Part shown: positions 16,251-24,210 of the stretch, piece after piece
Layout of the letters: each line of letters starts with the position of its first letter
How positions within the stretch are numbered: position 1 is the stretch's first letter
Assembly: GCA_902765595.1 (NCBI GenBank)
Contig: CACXAQ010000005.1
Span: 1 to 58,128, forward strand
Source of the DNA: Oscillospiraceae bacterium
Lineage (GTDB): Bacteria; Bacillota; Clostridia; Oscillospirales; Oscillospiraceae
Reading direction: 5' to 3'
DNA: 58,128 nt
The notes under the pieces: model-generated
The model's input: the letters and a program-made list of their open reading frames with translations, nothing else
Told to the model about the DNA's origin: nothing
Databases searched by the model: none
Made by a program: the position numbers and the translations under genes

Positions 16251-16868
16251 TTACAACTTATAGTCCCGCAGACCGGCCTTGTGCAGGCCGCCCACGCCGA
16301 TGAGCAGCAGGATCTGTCCCAGGGTGTTGACCCCCTGCTCCAACCAGTTGGCCGCGGCGGTGCTGTTGTCCCGGGAGCCCAGATAGCCCATGCCCATGTA
16401 AACGATGAAGCAGAGCACGAACACGACGATCAGGCCCTTTTTCTTCAGCTTGGCGGCCAGGATGCCAAGGCAGGCGCAGATGGCGCCCAGGCCCAGCACC
16501 ATCATGGCGATAAACACCATGCTCCCGCTGAAGACCGGGGGTGCGGCCACCGCCAGTGCGGCCTTTTTCCGGTTGGTGAGCATCAGGATGATGCCCAGGC
16601 CCGCCAGCAGGAAGCCCAGAGACTGGGTGGGCAGAAACAGGGTGTTGAGCACCTGGAAATCACAGATCCCGGCGGCGTACAGGGTCTTCCACAGGGCCTT
16701 GACGAAGCCGGCGATCAGGATGTTGATGGTGCCGGCGGCAAAGCAGGCAAAGGCGTACTTGGGCATTTTGTTGTACAGGTCCCGCTGCATCAGCACCATG
16801 CTGATCGCAAACAGGATCACCGGGATGAAGTCCACCAAGCCCATCACAACGGAAAACTCGTATTCCAT
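16251..16868 (-). CDS. Polytopic membrane protein of unknown function
   Basis: 205 residues with about six helices and short loops; no charged catalytic cluster or Cys pair stands out. It lies 10 bases downstream of the flavin-reductase-like gene and 31 bases upstream of the 5-alpha-reductase-like gene, so it is clearly co-transcribed. Possible roles are substrate entry, a membrane anchor for the reductases, or electron delivery, but nothing in the sequence decides. Confidence 0.75.
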   Translation of the reverse strand: MEYEFSVVMGLVDFIPVILFAISMVLMQRDLYNKMPKYAFACFAAGTINILIAGFVKALWKTLYAAGICDFQVLNTLFLPTQSLGFLLAGLGIILMLTNRKKAALAVAAPPVFSGSMVFIAMMVLGLGAICACLGILAAKLKKKGLIVVFVLCFIVYMGMGYLGSRDNSTAAANWLEQGVNTLGQILLLIGVGGLHKAGLRDYKL

Positions 16869-16878
16869 GGCAGCCCCC

Positions 16879-17820
16879 TTACTTGGTCTTGCCCTTTTCC
16901 TTGGCGCGCTTGTCGTTGATGATGTCCATCTCCCGGGCGGTGATCTCGGTGACGCCGTTGTCCTTGGCCCAGGCTACGCAGCCCTTGAGCACCGTTGGCA
17001 GGAAGATGCGGGGCACGTTCAGCAGCTTTTCCAGCGCGTCGTCGGTGAAGTGGACGTTGGGGTCGGTCCGGTCGGCGGCATAGCGCACGGAGGAGAGGGT
17101 GGCGTTGCGGATGGGCAGCAGCTCCGGCACCAGGCGCGGGGTTTTGGCGAACCAGAAGTTCTTGCTGTCCCGGTAGCCGTGGCAGATCAGGACGTTGGGC
17201 CAGTTGCGGCCCTTCACGCCGTCGATGATGTTCTGGTGATACTTGGGCTTCATCAGCATTTTGTCGATGCGCAGGATGAAGTGGGCGCCGTACTGGGTGG
17301 TGATGCCGTTGAAGTTCCGGTAGGGAGGCGGATAGCAGCCGTCCTCCAGCTTGCGGCCAATGTCCTCATCGGCGTTCTCCAGATCGCTCATCCAGGTGCA
17401 CTCCATCACCTGATAGGCCTCGGCCACCACCTTGGGCCGCGGGGTGGAGGGATCCTCCGCGATGCACAGGCCGTCCTCCAGGGTGAAGCCGAAGTTCTTC
17501 ATCTTCTCGGCCGGGGTGTCGCCTGGCCAGCCCTGGGCCACGATCTTCTTGTGGTAGCCCCGCCCCTCGGGCATGAAGTTGATGGCCACGGTCTTGCGCC
17601 CGGCCAGCAGATGCTGGGCGGTGTTGGAGGAGTTGCGTGCCTCCAGCACCATGGCGTAGTAGCCCTTGCCGGCGATGTAGTAGGGGAAGCACAGAGAGTA
17701 GGAGCCCACGGAGGTGCTGCCATCCTCAGCCAGGGTGGAGATCATGACGGTGGGCATGGGGTAATAGGAGCTGGTCTGATAGAAATTGTCTACGATGCGG
17801 AGGTCTTTGAAACTGCTCAT
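16879..17820 (-). CDS. Flavin reductase-like split-barrel protein with PCP_red-like C-terminal domain
   Basis: Residues ~10-190 fit the FMN-binding split-barrel flavin reductase fold (SSYYPMPTVMISTLAEDG, VGSYSLCFPYYIAG, LEARNSSNTAQHLLA, VAINFMPEG). Residues ~255-305 (FTDDALEKLLNVPRIFLP through GVTEITAREMDII) resemble the small helical domain found at the end of protochlorophyllide reductase subunits and many redox proteins. At 313 residues it is longer than ordinary flavin reductases because of the insert and this tail. In the cluster it could supply reduced flavin or act on the substrate itself. Confidence 0.75.
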   Translation of the reverse strand: MSSFKDLRIVDNFYQTSSYYPMPTVMISTLAEDGSTSVGSYSLCFPYYIAGKGYYAMVLEARNSSNTAQHLLAGRKTVAINFMPEGRGYHKKIVAQGWPGDTPAEKMKNFGFTLEDGLCIAEDPSTPRPKVVAEAYQVMECTWMSDLENADEDIGRKLEDGCYPPPYRNFNGITTQYGAHFILRIDKMLMKPKYHQNIIDGVKGRNWPNVLICHGYRDSKNFWFAKTPRLVPELLPIRNATLSSVRYAADRTDPNVHFTDDALEKLLNVPRIFLPTVLKGCVAWAKDNGVTEITAREMDIINDKRAKEKGKTK

Positions 17821-17856
17821 TTGCTTTCCTCTCTTTCCATATTATAATTTTTTCGT

Positions 17857-18537
17857 TCACTTATGAAGCGCGGCCTTCCGCCGGGCGTACAGCAGGAAGA
17901 ACAGGGCCAGGAACATTTCCCCGATCATGGTGATCAGGAAGTTCAGATCCATGTTCCCCGTGGCGGGGCCCAGGGCCGCAAAGGCAAACATCAGCACCCC
18001 CGCCAGCAGCAGCAGGGGGGTCTTCTGCCTGATCCAGGCGGCGATGCCTGCCAGGATCACCGGGATGATGGTGCCGAAGGCCAGCAAATAGCTCACGCCC
18101 CTGGCCCAGTCGGGGGTCCCGTCCCCGGACTTATAGCGGAGGATGCCCGCCATCTTCTCCGTCACCAGGTCGGTTGCAAAGCCCTCGGCCACGCCCAGGA
18201 CGATCACGATGGCCGTCAAGACCCAGACGGCCATTTTCCAGGGTTTTTTGAAATTCAGCCCGTAGGCGCAGATGGGGAACAGCAGCGGGATCAGCGCCCC
18301 GTGGAACACGAAACGGAAGCGGCTGAGCCAGGCGAGAAGGCTCCCTTCCCCCAGCGCGCCGCCCAGCGCCTGGACCAGCGCGTCGTAAAACAGGCCGAAG
18401 GCCACGCAGCCGATCAGCAGATACAGCGGCTCCTTCGTCCGGCCGAAGCGGGAAAAGGCCAGGATCGTGAACAGCAGGTGCAGCGCCGTGATGGCCCAAA
18501 CCAGGGTCGGGCCGTTCGTCAGAAAGAAGTCTCTCAT
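17857..18537 (-). CDS. Seven-helix membrane protein of unknown function
   Basis: The start at 18537 (MRDFFLTNGPTLVWA) is chosen because GGGAGGT lies 7 bases upstream and a consensus promoter sits 62 bases before it; the longer frame has neither. The 226 residues form about seven hydrophobic helices, with RFRFVFHGALIPLLFP in the middle. No family is recognised. It heads the four-gene unit that ends with the 5-alpha-reductase-like gene, so a role in sensing or moving the same substrate is possible. Confidence 0.75.
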   Translation of the reverse strand: MRDFFLTNGPTLVWAITALHLLFTILAFSRFGRTKEPLYLLIGCVAFGLFYDALVQALGGALGEGSLLAWLSRFRFVFHGALIPLLFPICAYGLNFKKPWKMAVWVLTAIVIVLGVAEGFATDLVTEKMAGILRYKSGDGTPDWARGVSYLLAFGTIIPVILAGIAAWIRQKTPLLLLAGVLMFAFAALGPATGNMDLNFLITMIGEMFLALFFLLYARRKAALHK

Positions 18538-18557
18538 CCTATACCTCCCACACAATC

Positions 18558-18585
18558 GTTCAGAAGCTGCGTCCAACCTTCGAAC
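18558..18585 (-). promoter_or_regulatory. Inverted repeat in the 5' leader, candidate operator
   Basis: GTTCAGAAG and CTTCGAAC form interrupted arms 11 bases apart, directly after the predicted transcription start of the 17857-18537 gene. The placement suits a repressor site. Confidence 0.45.
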
Positions 18586-18598
18586 TCTACCACACCGA

Positions 18599-18627
18599 AT
18601 TATACGCCCCGCTCCATGCAGTGTCAA
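18599..18627 (-). promoter_or_regulatory. Consensus sigma-A promoter of the membrane/flavin-reductase/5-alpha-reductase unit
   Basis: TTGACA (18627-18622) and TATAAT (18604-18599) match consensus exactly with a 17-base spacer. Confidence 0.9.
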
Positions 18628-18694
18628 GAAAGCCCCTGTGTATTTTGTCGGTTTTTTCCCGCAAAGCGTGCCTGCTTTTATGGATGATGAACAG

Positions 18695-18729
18695 AAAAAG
18701 GACGCATTTTCCCCAAACGCGTCCTTTTT
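18695..18729. terminator. Terminator after the OYE/SDR unit
   Basis: AAAAAGGACGC and its exact complement enclose a 13-base loop, giving T runs on both strands. It ends the upstream - strand unit and separates it from the promoter at 18599-18627. Confidence 0.88.
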
Positions 18730-18736
18730 GCAAAGC

Positions 18737-18961
18737 TCAATAGATGGTTTTGATCTCGGCGGGATCGGCCCCGCAGGCGGCACAGAATGCCTCCAGATCC
18801 TTCTCATCCCGGATGAGCTGCACCTCCTGCAGCCGTCCGGTAGCCCGTTCGCGCACGCAGGCGGTCTTTTCCCCGGTGCAGATGCTCTGCCGCAGCAGCG
18901 GCTCATATTCCTCCGGCGGGAAGCGGAGGGGCTGCGGCTTTCTTCTGGAAAGCAGGCTCAT
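18737..18961 (-). CDS. Conserved small Cys-containing protein (74 aa)
   Basis: 74 residues, soluble, with CTGEKTACVRERATGRLQEV and a C-terminal FCAACGADPAEIKTIY. The pattern of a short Cys-rich hook, TGR turn and final KTIY-type end recurs in Clostridial genomes, though I know no function for it. Four Cys could bind metal. It starts 3 bases after the stop of the 35-residue gene, as the last member of the OYE/SDR unit. Confidence 0.7.
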   Translation of the reverse strand: MSLLSRRKPQPLRFPPEEYEPLLRQSICTGEKTACVRERATGRLQEVQLIRDEKDLEAFCAACGADPAEIKTIY

Positions 18962-18964
18962 ACC

Positions 18965-19072
18965 CTACGCTCCTCTCTTCTGCAGCTTCTCTCCGGCCAG
19001 CTCCATCCCCTTCAGGCACAGGACCGAGACCAGGCCAAGCAGGGTCAGGGCAAAGGAGATCTTCGCTTTCAT
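18965..19072 (-). CDS. Small single-pass membrane peptide (35 aa)
   Basis: A perfect GGAGGAG lies 7 bases before the ATG, and the gene starts 12 bases after the old-yellow-enzyme stop. The peptide is MKAK, then a hydrophobic helix (about residues 5-20), then a short charged tail (ELAGEKLQKRGA). Such a peptide could anchor or modulate the neighbouring flavoenzyme at the membrane, which is inference. Confidence 0.65.
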   Translation of the reverse strand: MKAKISFALTLLGLVSVLCLKGMELAGEKLQKRGA

Positions 19073-19084
19073 GGGCAACTCCTC

Positions 19085-21160
19085 CTATCGAATGGTCATG
19101 CAGGTATCATAGGCGCTGTGGACCGCGTGGGCGATGGTGCCGCTCGCGTCGGCGTCCCCCACGGTGTAGACGGGAAACTCCCCTTCCAGCATCTGTTTCA
19201 AGCTGTTCTCCGGCCGAACGCCCAGGGACAGCACCACGCTGTCCGCGGGGATGTGGACGAGCCGGCCCGTCTTTCCGTCAGCGGCTACGATCTCGCCCGC
19301 GCCGATTTCGATGAGCTGGTGCCGGGTCAAAAACTTCGTTCCCGCAGGCTCCAGCCGCTCCATTTCGTCGTCCAGGAGCTGGAACCAGGTGCCGGGGGCG
19401 ATCTCCTTCGCCATCTCGATGACGGTGACGGCGTTGCCCGTCTCATGGAGGATCTCAGCCGTCTCCAGGCCCGTCATACCGCTGCCGACCACCACCACCT
19501 TCTGATCCCGCAGGACCTTCTCCCGGTGGATGATCTCCGGCGCGGTGTATACGTTCGCCCGGTCAACACCCCGGATGGAGCGGGGGCGGATGGGTCTTGC
19601 CCCCGTGGCCAGGATCACGGCGTAAGGCGCCAGCGCGCGCAGGGTCTCGGGGCTTGCCTCGACCCCATAGCGCAGCTCCACGCCCAGGGTCTCCAGCACG
19701 GCCAGGCGATCCTCCACGCACCAGGAGAGCTTACCCTTCAGGTTGCAGGCGGCGGCGGTGTTCACCTGGCCGCCGGGCTTTTCGCTCTTTTCCAGTACCG
19801 TCACGGCAAAGCCCCGGCGGGCCATGAATTCCGCCGCGGCAAGGCCCGCGATGCCGGCGCCCACCACCACGATCTTCCGTCCCGCACCGTCCCGGGCGGG
19901 ATGCTCGTACTCCGCCTCCCGGCCCACCCCCGGGTTCAGGGCGCATTGGCCGCTCTTGCCCACCTTGGCGTTTGTCATGAAGGAGGAGATGCAGTGCAGG
20001 CAGCCGATGCAGCGGCGGATCTGCTCGGGGTGGCCCTCTTCGATCTTTTGCACCCAGTGGGGCTCGCAGATGAAGGAACGGGCGGAGCCGATGAAGTCCT
20101 GATAGCCCTCCTCCAGCTGCCGCTCGGCCTGCTCCGGAGAGCGCATGAAGTTTGCGGCAATGACGGGGATGGAGACCACGCTCTTGATCTCCTTGGCCAG
20201 ATAAGCCCGCCAGCCGGGCTCGTAGGAGGTGGGCTCCAGCCAGCGGTTATACACGTCATAGCAGGCGGAGGTCACGTTGATGGCGTCCACGCCCAGCTCC
20301 TCCAGCCGTTTGGCGATGCGCTTGCCCTCCTCCAGGCCGTAGCCCTTGCCGGGCTTGCCGATCCGGTCGTACATCTCGTCCGCGGTCAGGCGCACGATCA
20401 GCGGATAATCCCGCCCGCAGCACGCCCGGATGCCCTCAATGATCTCCCGCAGGAAGCGCAGGCGGTTTTCAAAGCTGCCGCCGTACTCGTCGGTGCGGAG
20501 GTTGGTGTTGGGGCTCAAAAACTGCTGGATCAGGTAGCCGTGGCCGCCGTGAAGCTCCACCGCGTCCACCCCGGCCTTCTGGCAGCGCTCCGCCGCGTCC
20601 ACAAAGTCCCGGATCAGCTTTTTCACCTCCCGGCGGCTCATGGCGTGGATGCGGGTGGCGCCGTGGGCGCTGAGCTCGCATTTCGAGGGGGCCTGCACGG
20701 ACATGCAGAGCTTCTTTTCCTCCAGGCCCAGGAGCAGGGGCGTACACTTGAAGAGTCCGTCCAGCACCTTGGGGAAGCGCTCCACGACGGGGATCACCAC
20801 CGGGAGGGTGTTGATGGAGCTGGCGTAGCCCTGCCGCCCCGGATGGTGCAGCTGGATGCAGAGCCTGGCCCCGTGGCGGTGGAGCCGCCGGGCAAACTCC
20901 CGCATGGGCTCGATGTGATAATCGTGGCTCATGGAAAGCTGGGTGAAGGTGGAGGCGGCCCCCATGTCGTTCACCCGGCAGATGCCGGGGATGATGAGGC
21001 CCACGCCGCCCCTGGCCCGCTCCTCATAGTAGTCCATCATCTTTTCGGTGGGGCAGCCGTTGGTCTGGCCCAGGCTCATTTCCGCCGCGGTCATGACCAC
21101 CCGGTTCTTTACCCGCATGGTCCCGATGTTCATCGGGCTGAGCAGCATCTTATACTCCAT
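19085..21160 (-). CDS. NADH:flavin oxidoreductase, old-yellow-enzyme/2-enoate reductase type with Fe-S and FAD/NAD domains
   Basis: Reduces an activated C=C bond with NAD(P)H through FAD, a 4Fe-4S cluster and FMN. The 691 residues follow the 2,4-dienoyl-CoA reductase/BaiCD/BaiH/enoate reductase plan. An FMN barrel covers residues 1-350 (IQLHHPGRQG, VELHGGHGYLIQQF, EYGGSFENRLRF). Cluster Cys lie at ~383-407 in CIGCLHC and QCALNPG. The FAD site is GAGIAGLAAAE near 436 and the NAD site GSGMTGLETAE near 559. The third Cys comes two residues after the second, with a longer gap to the fourth, unlike the x3/x11 spacing of E. coli FadH. It overlaps the SDR gene by 11 bp. In this cluster a 3-oxo-delta4 steroid or bile-acid-like substrate is a reasonable guess. 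Confidence 0.9.
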   Translation of the reverse strand: MEYKMLLSPMNIGTMRVKNRVVMTAAEMSLGQTNGCPTEKMMDYYEERARGGVGLIIPGICRVNDMGAASTFTQLSMSHDYHIEPMREFARRLHRHGARLCIQLHHPGRQGYASSINTLPVVIPVVERFPKVLDGLFKCTPLLLGLEEKKLCMSVQAPSKCELSAHGATRIHAMSRREVKKLIRDFVDAAERCQKAGVDAVELHGGHGYLIQQFLSPNTNLRTDEYGGSFENRLRFLREIIEGIRACCGRDYPLIVRLTADEMYDRIGKPGKGYGLEEGKRIAKRLEELGVDAINVTSACYDVYNRWLEPTSYEPGWRAYLAKEIKSVVSIPVIAANFMRSPEQAERQLEEGYQDFIGSARSFICEPHWVQKIEEGHPEQIRRCIGCLHCISSFMTNAKVGKSGQCALNPGVGREAEYEHPARDGAGRKIVVVGAGIAGLAAAEFMARRGFAVTVLEKSEKPGGQVNTAAACNLKGKLSWCVEDRLAVLETLGVELRYGVEASPETLRALAPYAVILATGARPIRPRSIRGVDRANVYTAPEIIHREKVLRDQKVVVVGSGMTGLETAEILHETGNAVTVIEMAKEIAPGTWFQLLDDEMERLEPAGTKFLTRHQLIEIGAGEIVAADGKTGRLVHIPADSVVLSLGVRPENSLKQMLEGEFPVYTVGDADASGTIAHAVHSAYDTCMTIR

Positions 21161-22082
21161 GGATCTTGTCCTTGATCTCGTCGTGGACCTTGGCGGCCTT
21201 TTCCGTCAGATCCTTCCGGGCCTCCCGCTCCTTCTCCAGAAGCGTTCCGCCCACCTCGCGGCCCTTCTCCACTGCGGCATCCACTCTCTCCTGGATGCGG
21301 CCGTGGTAGACGGAGAGCTTTTTCTTGAAGCGGTCCAGCTTTTTGGTTTCCATCTTCCAGTAGACGGTGCGCACCGGGGGCGCCACCCCCATCAGCACCT
21401 TGGCGAAACCGAAGAGGCCGCTGGGATAGACCCGCTCCTTTCCTTCCTCGATGCCTTCGATCATCTTTCTGGCCACGTGGCTGGGCTTCTGAACCGGGAA
21501 GGGCTTTTCAAACTCCACGGCGTTGGCCACCTTGAAGAAATTGGTGTCGGTGGCCACGGGGTAGAGGCAGGTGATCTGCAGATTCTCCGGGGCCTCCAGG
21601 CGGATGGCCTGCTGGAAGCCGTTGAGGGCGAATTTGGAGGAGGAATAGAGGGCGTAGCCGGGCATGGCCATCTCTCCGATGGCGCTGACGGTGTAGGCCA
21701 GGATGCCGGGCCGCCCGTTCAGGTGCCGGATGTACTTGGCGTAGGTATAGATGGGCGAGATGGTGTTGGTGCGAAACATGGCGTCCACCCGGTCCCAGTC
21801 GGCATAGTTGAACTCTTCATAGTAAGGGAAGCCGGCGTTGGCATAGAACAGGTCGATCTTGCCGAAGAGCTCCTCCGCCTTCTGAAAGACCCTATCCACC
21901 CCCTCCTGGGTGCTGATGTCGCAGGAAAAGGCGGTGACGTTGTCCGCGAAATACTGAATATTGTCCACGTGCCTGGCCACGGCCAGGATCCGGTTGCCCT
22001 TGCCCTGGGCCAGGAGCTTCAGCGCCTCAAAGCCGATGCCGGAGCTGGCGCCGGTGAGGACGATGGTTTTGTTGTCGATCAT
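21150..22082 (-). CDS. Short-chain dehydrogenase/reductase with charged C-terminal tail
   Basis: NAD(P)-dependent alcohol/ketone oxidoreductase of the classical SDR family. Seen: cofactor motif TGASSGIG (residues 10-17), ANAG (81-84), Asn106, and the catalytic set Ser133, Tyr146 and Lys150. A classical SDR ends near residue 250. Here a further ~60 residues form a Lys/Glu-rich helical tail that could bind a membrane surface or a partner. Neighbours suggest a hydroxysteroid-dehydrogenase-like job. It starts 14 bases after the cyclase-like gene stop and overlaps the OYE gene. Confidence 0.9.
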   Translation of the reverse strand: MIDNKTIVLTGASSGIGFEALKLLAQGKGNRILAVARHVDNIQYFADNVTAFSCDISTQEGVDRVFQKAEELFGKIDLFYANAGFPYYEEFNYADWDRVDAMFRTNTISPIYTYAKYIRHLNGRPGILAYTVSAIGEMAMPGYALYSSSKFALNGFQQAIRLEAPENLQITCLYPVATDTNFFKVANAVEFEKPFPVQKPSHVARKMIEGIEEGKERVYPSGLFGFAKVLMGVAPPVRTVYWKMETKKLDRFKKKLSVYHGRIQERVDAAVEKGREVGGTLLEKEREARKDLTEKAAKVHDEIKDKIHGV

Positions 22083-22096
22083 GGATGCTCTCCTCC

Positions 22097-23233
22097 TTAT
22101 CGGTCGTACTCGCCGTACTCGCAGCCGATGTTCCGGGCCTCGATCTCGTCGATGAGGATCTCTTTGCCGAAGCGGCGCTTGTACAGCTTCAGGACCCCCG
22201 TGCCGTTGCCGCCGTTCCAGAGCCGGTTATGGCGCTTGAGGCCGGTGGGCGCCTCGTAGTTGATGTTGAGCATATCCTTCTTATAGCAGCGGATCTGGGT
22301 GTCCAGCTTGGCCGTGGCCGTGGTCTGCACCACGTGCCAGAGGATCTCGTCCTCAGTCTCCCGGCAGTCAAATTGGGTGCGGGAGAAGGTCCAGAACTTG
22401 GAGAAGTTGAACTCGTAGTTCTTCCCCTCGTACCAGAAGGCGCCCAGAAGCTTCCGGTTCAGGGCGATGCCGAAGGCCTTGGGCCGGCCGCCGCCGATGT
22501 CGAAGACGCTGTTTTCCAGGCGCTTGCCGGTCTTTCGGCTCACCAGATTGTTGGAGGAGAGCCAGACCCAGGGGCTGGTAAAGTCCCCGCCCCAGTTTTT
22601 GTCCGAATAGCCGTAGCAGGTCTCGGGCCGCACCTGGTAGCGGACCCCGTTGAGGATGACCTCGCCGGAGAAGGCGGTCTTCATGCCCTCGGCGTGCCAG
22701 AACATCTCGAAGGCGTTCAGGTCCCGGAAGAACTTGCCGGCGCCGTAGCCCACGTGGAAGGCCACCTTCTTGTCGATCTTCAGGTTCCAGGAGAGGCTGC
22801 CCGCGTCGCTCATCCACTCGGGATGGGCCTGGGCCTCCGCCTCGGTGACCTCCACCCGGCCCCAGGTAGCCGTCTCGCTGCAGTAGCAGTCCTCGGCCCG
22901 GATCTCATAGGGCGCGTCGGCGTGGACGCTGACCCTGCGCCAGGGGAAGAAGCGGTGGAGCTGACCGTGCTCCTCGCCCCAGAAGCCCACGTTCACCATC
23001 AGGTAGGAGGGGCGCTGTTTGCCCCGCTCTTTCTCGCTCAGGTGCCAGACGATGCGCGGCTCCGCCGGCGCGTTTTCCGGGTTGCAGGTGAAAAACTCCA
23101 CGTAAAAGGGCTTTTGCTCGCCGGTCTCAGGGTTCTCGGCGGTGAAGGAATGCCACCACCAGTCGTAGCCCTTTTTGGCCAGAGGGCCGCGGAGCATCCA
23201 CTGGTCTCTGGTAATATCGCTGATATTGGACAT
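22097..23233 (-). CDS. Tocopherol cyclase/AttH-like lipocalin-fold protein
   Basis: The 378-residue soluble protein carries GYSDKNWGGDFTSPWVWLSS at about residue 209, matching the GYxEKNWGxxFPxxWxWxQxN signature of tocopherol cyclase and related hydroxyneurosporene synthase/AttH-like proteins. The N terminus (YDWWWHSFTAENPETGEQ, YVEFFTCNPEN) also fits that family. These proteins have two lipocalin-like halves that hold long hydrophobic molecules such as isoprenoid chains. The canonical FP is FT here. It is the first gene of the SDR/OYE unit, with GGAGGA before ATG. Whether it is a cyclase, hydratase or carrier cannot be told. Confidence 0.72.
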   Translation of the reverse strand: MSNISDITRDQWMLRGPLAKKGYDWWWHSFTAENPETGEQKPFYVEFFTCNPENAPAEPRIVWHLSEKERGKQRPSYLMVNVGFWGEEHGQLHRFFPWRRVSVHADAPYEIRAEDCYCSETATWGRVEVTEAEAQAHPEWMSDAGSLSWNLKIDKKVAFHVGYGAGKFFRDLNAFEMFWHAEGMKTAFSGEVILNGVRYQVRPETCYGYSDKNWGGDFTSPWVWLSSNNLVSRKTGKRLENSVFDIGGGRPKAFGIALNRKLLGAFWYEGKNYEFNFSKFWTFSRTQFDCRETEDEILWHVVQTTATAKLDTQIRCYKKDMLNINYEAPTGLKRHNRLWNGGNGTGVLKLYKRRFGKEILIDEIEARNIGCEYGEYDR

Positions 23234-23275
23234 TTGTCTTCCTCCTTTTTAGCTGGGTTATTCTTTGCTGAAGCC

Positions 23276-23281
23276 ATTATA
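23276..23281 (-). promoter_or_regulatory. Extended -10 promoter of the cyclase-like/SDR/OYE unit
   Basis: TGCTATAAT on the - strand, about 43 bases before the ATG at 23233. The -35 region falls in the hairpin of the preceding terminator and is poor. Confidence 0.6.
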
Positions 23282-23287
23282 GCACAA

Positions 23288-23315
23288 TGCCCGAAGGGAA
23301 GCATCCCTTCGGGCA
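23288..23315 (-). terminator. Terminator after the DUF2812 gene
   Basis: TGCCCGAAGGGA and its exact complement form a 12-bp stem with a 4-base loop, 19 bases past the DUF2812 stop. The T-rich tract is clearer on the + strand. Confidence 0.7.
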
Positions 23316-23333
23316 ATTTTCTTTTCGTTTTTT

Positions 23334-23840
23334 CTACTCGTACAGCTCCTGCTGGCGCTCCAGCTGCTCCGCCTTGCCGTGGATCCGGCCCAGGGCGTAC
23401 ATCAGCAGCGTGGCGCAGAGGATGTTTATCGCCCCCACCGGGGAATAGTTGAAGCAGTTCACCACGCCGATCAGCAGGTTTGCCATGCCGATGGCCAGCA
23501 GCATCCTGCCGATCCAGTTCAGGTGATCCAGCATGGACTTGGTGTCGGAGAAGATCTCAAAGGGTCCCTGCTCCGCGCTCCTGCGGAAATAGATCCACTG
23601 AAACACCCGGCCCACGTACTCCGCGCCCAGCTCCTCCATGAAGCCCAGATACTCGGCGTCGGGGCTGCGCATCTGGAGCCGGATGATGTAGGAGCCTGGC
23701 TCCCCCTTCTCGAAGACATAGCGGCAAAAGCCCACCTCCGCCAGGATCCAGCCCTGCATGGCCATCTCGTTGAGCCAGCGCTCTTCTTTCTCAAAATCCC
23801 AGACCCAGAACCATTTGCGGATCGTTTTTCTCTCAGCCAT
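23334..23840 (-). CDS. DUF2812 family membrane protein
   Basis: 168 residues. The N-terminal half carries the DUF2812 signature (WVWDFEKEERWLNEMAMQG, then YVFEKGEPGSY), and the C-terminal part has two hydrophobic helices. The family is almost always found next to a PadR repressor, as here, where the start overlaps the padR stop by 8 bp. It is thought to take part in a stress or membrane-perturbation response; its biochemical role is unknown. Confidence 0.85.
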   Translation of the reverse strand: MAERKTIRKWFWVWDFEKEERWLNEMAMQGWILAEVGFCRYVFEKGEPGSYIIRLQMRSPDAEYLGFMEELGAEYVGRVFQWIYFRRSAEQGPFEIFSDTKSMLDHLNWIGRMLLAIGMANLLIGVVNCFNYSPVGAINILCATLLMYALGRIHGKAEQLERQQELYE

Positions 23841-24156
23841 TTTCCTTTCCTCCCATAACCGTCTCTCCGTTATAGACCAGCTCCTTCAGCCGGTCCAGCT
23901 CGTTTCTCAGCACGAACAGCCCCTGCTCCGTCAGGCAGTATTCCTTTCTGCGGCTGCCGTCCTCCCCCGGGAGCAGCCGGATCCAACCCTTTTCCGTCAT
24001 GCTGTTCAGCGCCCCGTACAGGGTCCCCGCCGCCAGGCGTACCCGCCCGCCGGAGAGCTGCTCCGTCTTCTGCATGATGCCGTAGCCGTGCTGCGGCTCA
24101 TACAGCGAGAGCAGGATATAATATGTGGACTCCGTCAGTGCAAGCTCGTTGCTCAC
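23833..24156 (-). CDS. PadR-family transcriptional repressor
   Basis: A 107-residue PadR regulator: winged helix with ALTESTYYILLSLYEPQHGY and LAAGTLYGALNSMTEKGWI, followed by a basic wing and a leucine-rich C-terminal dimer helix (QGLFVLRNELDRLKELV). The GTG start at 24156 has GGAGAGAC 6 bases upstream. It is co-transcribed with DUF2812 and preceded by a consensus promoter overlapped by an inverted repeat, so autoregulation is likely. Confidence 0.92.
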   Translation of the reverse strand: MSNELALTESTYYILLSLYEPQHGYGIMQKTEQLSGGRVRLAAGTLYGALNSMTEKGWIRLLPGEDGSRRKEYCLTEQGLFVLRNELDRLKELVYNGETVMGGKENG

Positions 24157-24210
24157 TGTTGTCTCTCCTTTCGTCTGCCGATATAACGGCTATCGATATA
24201 TCGTGGCTTG

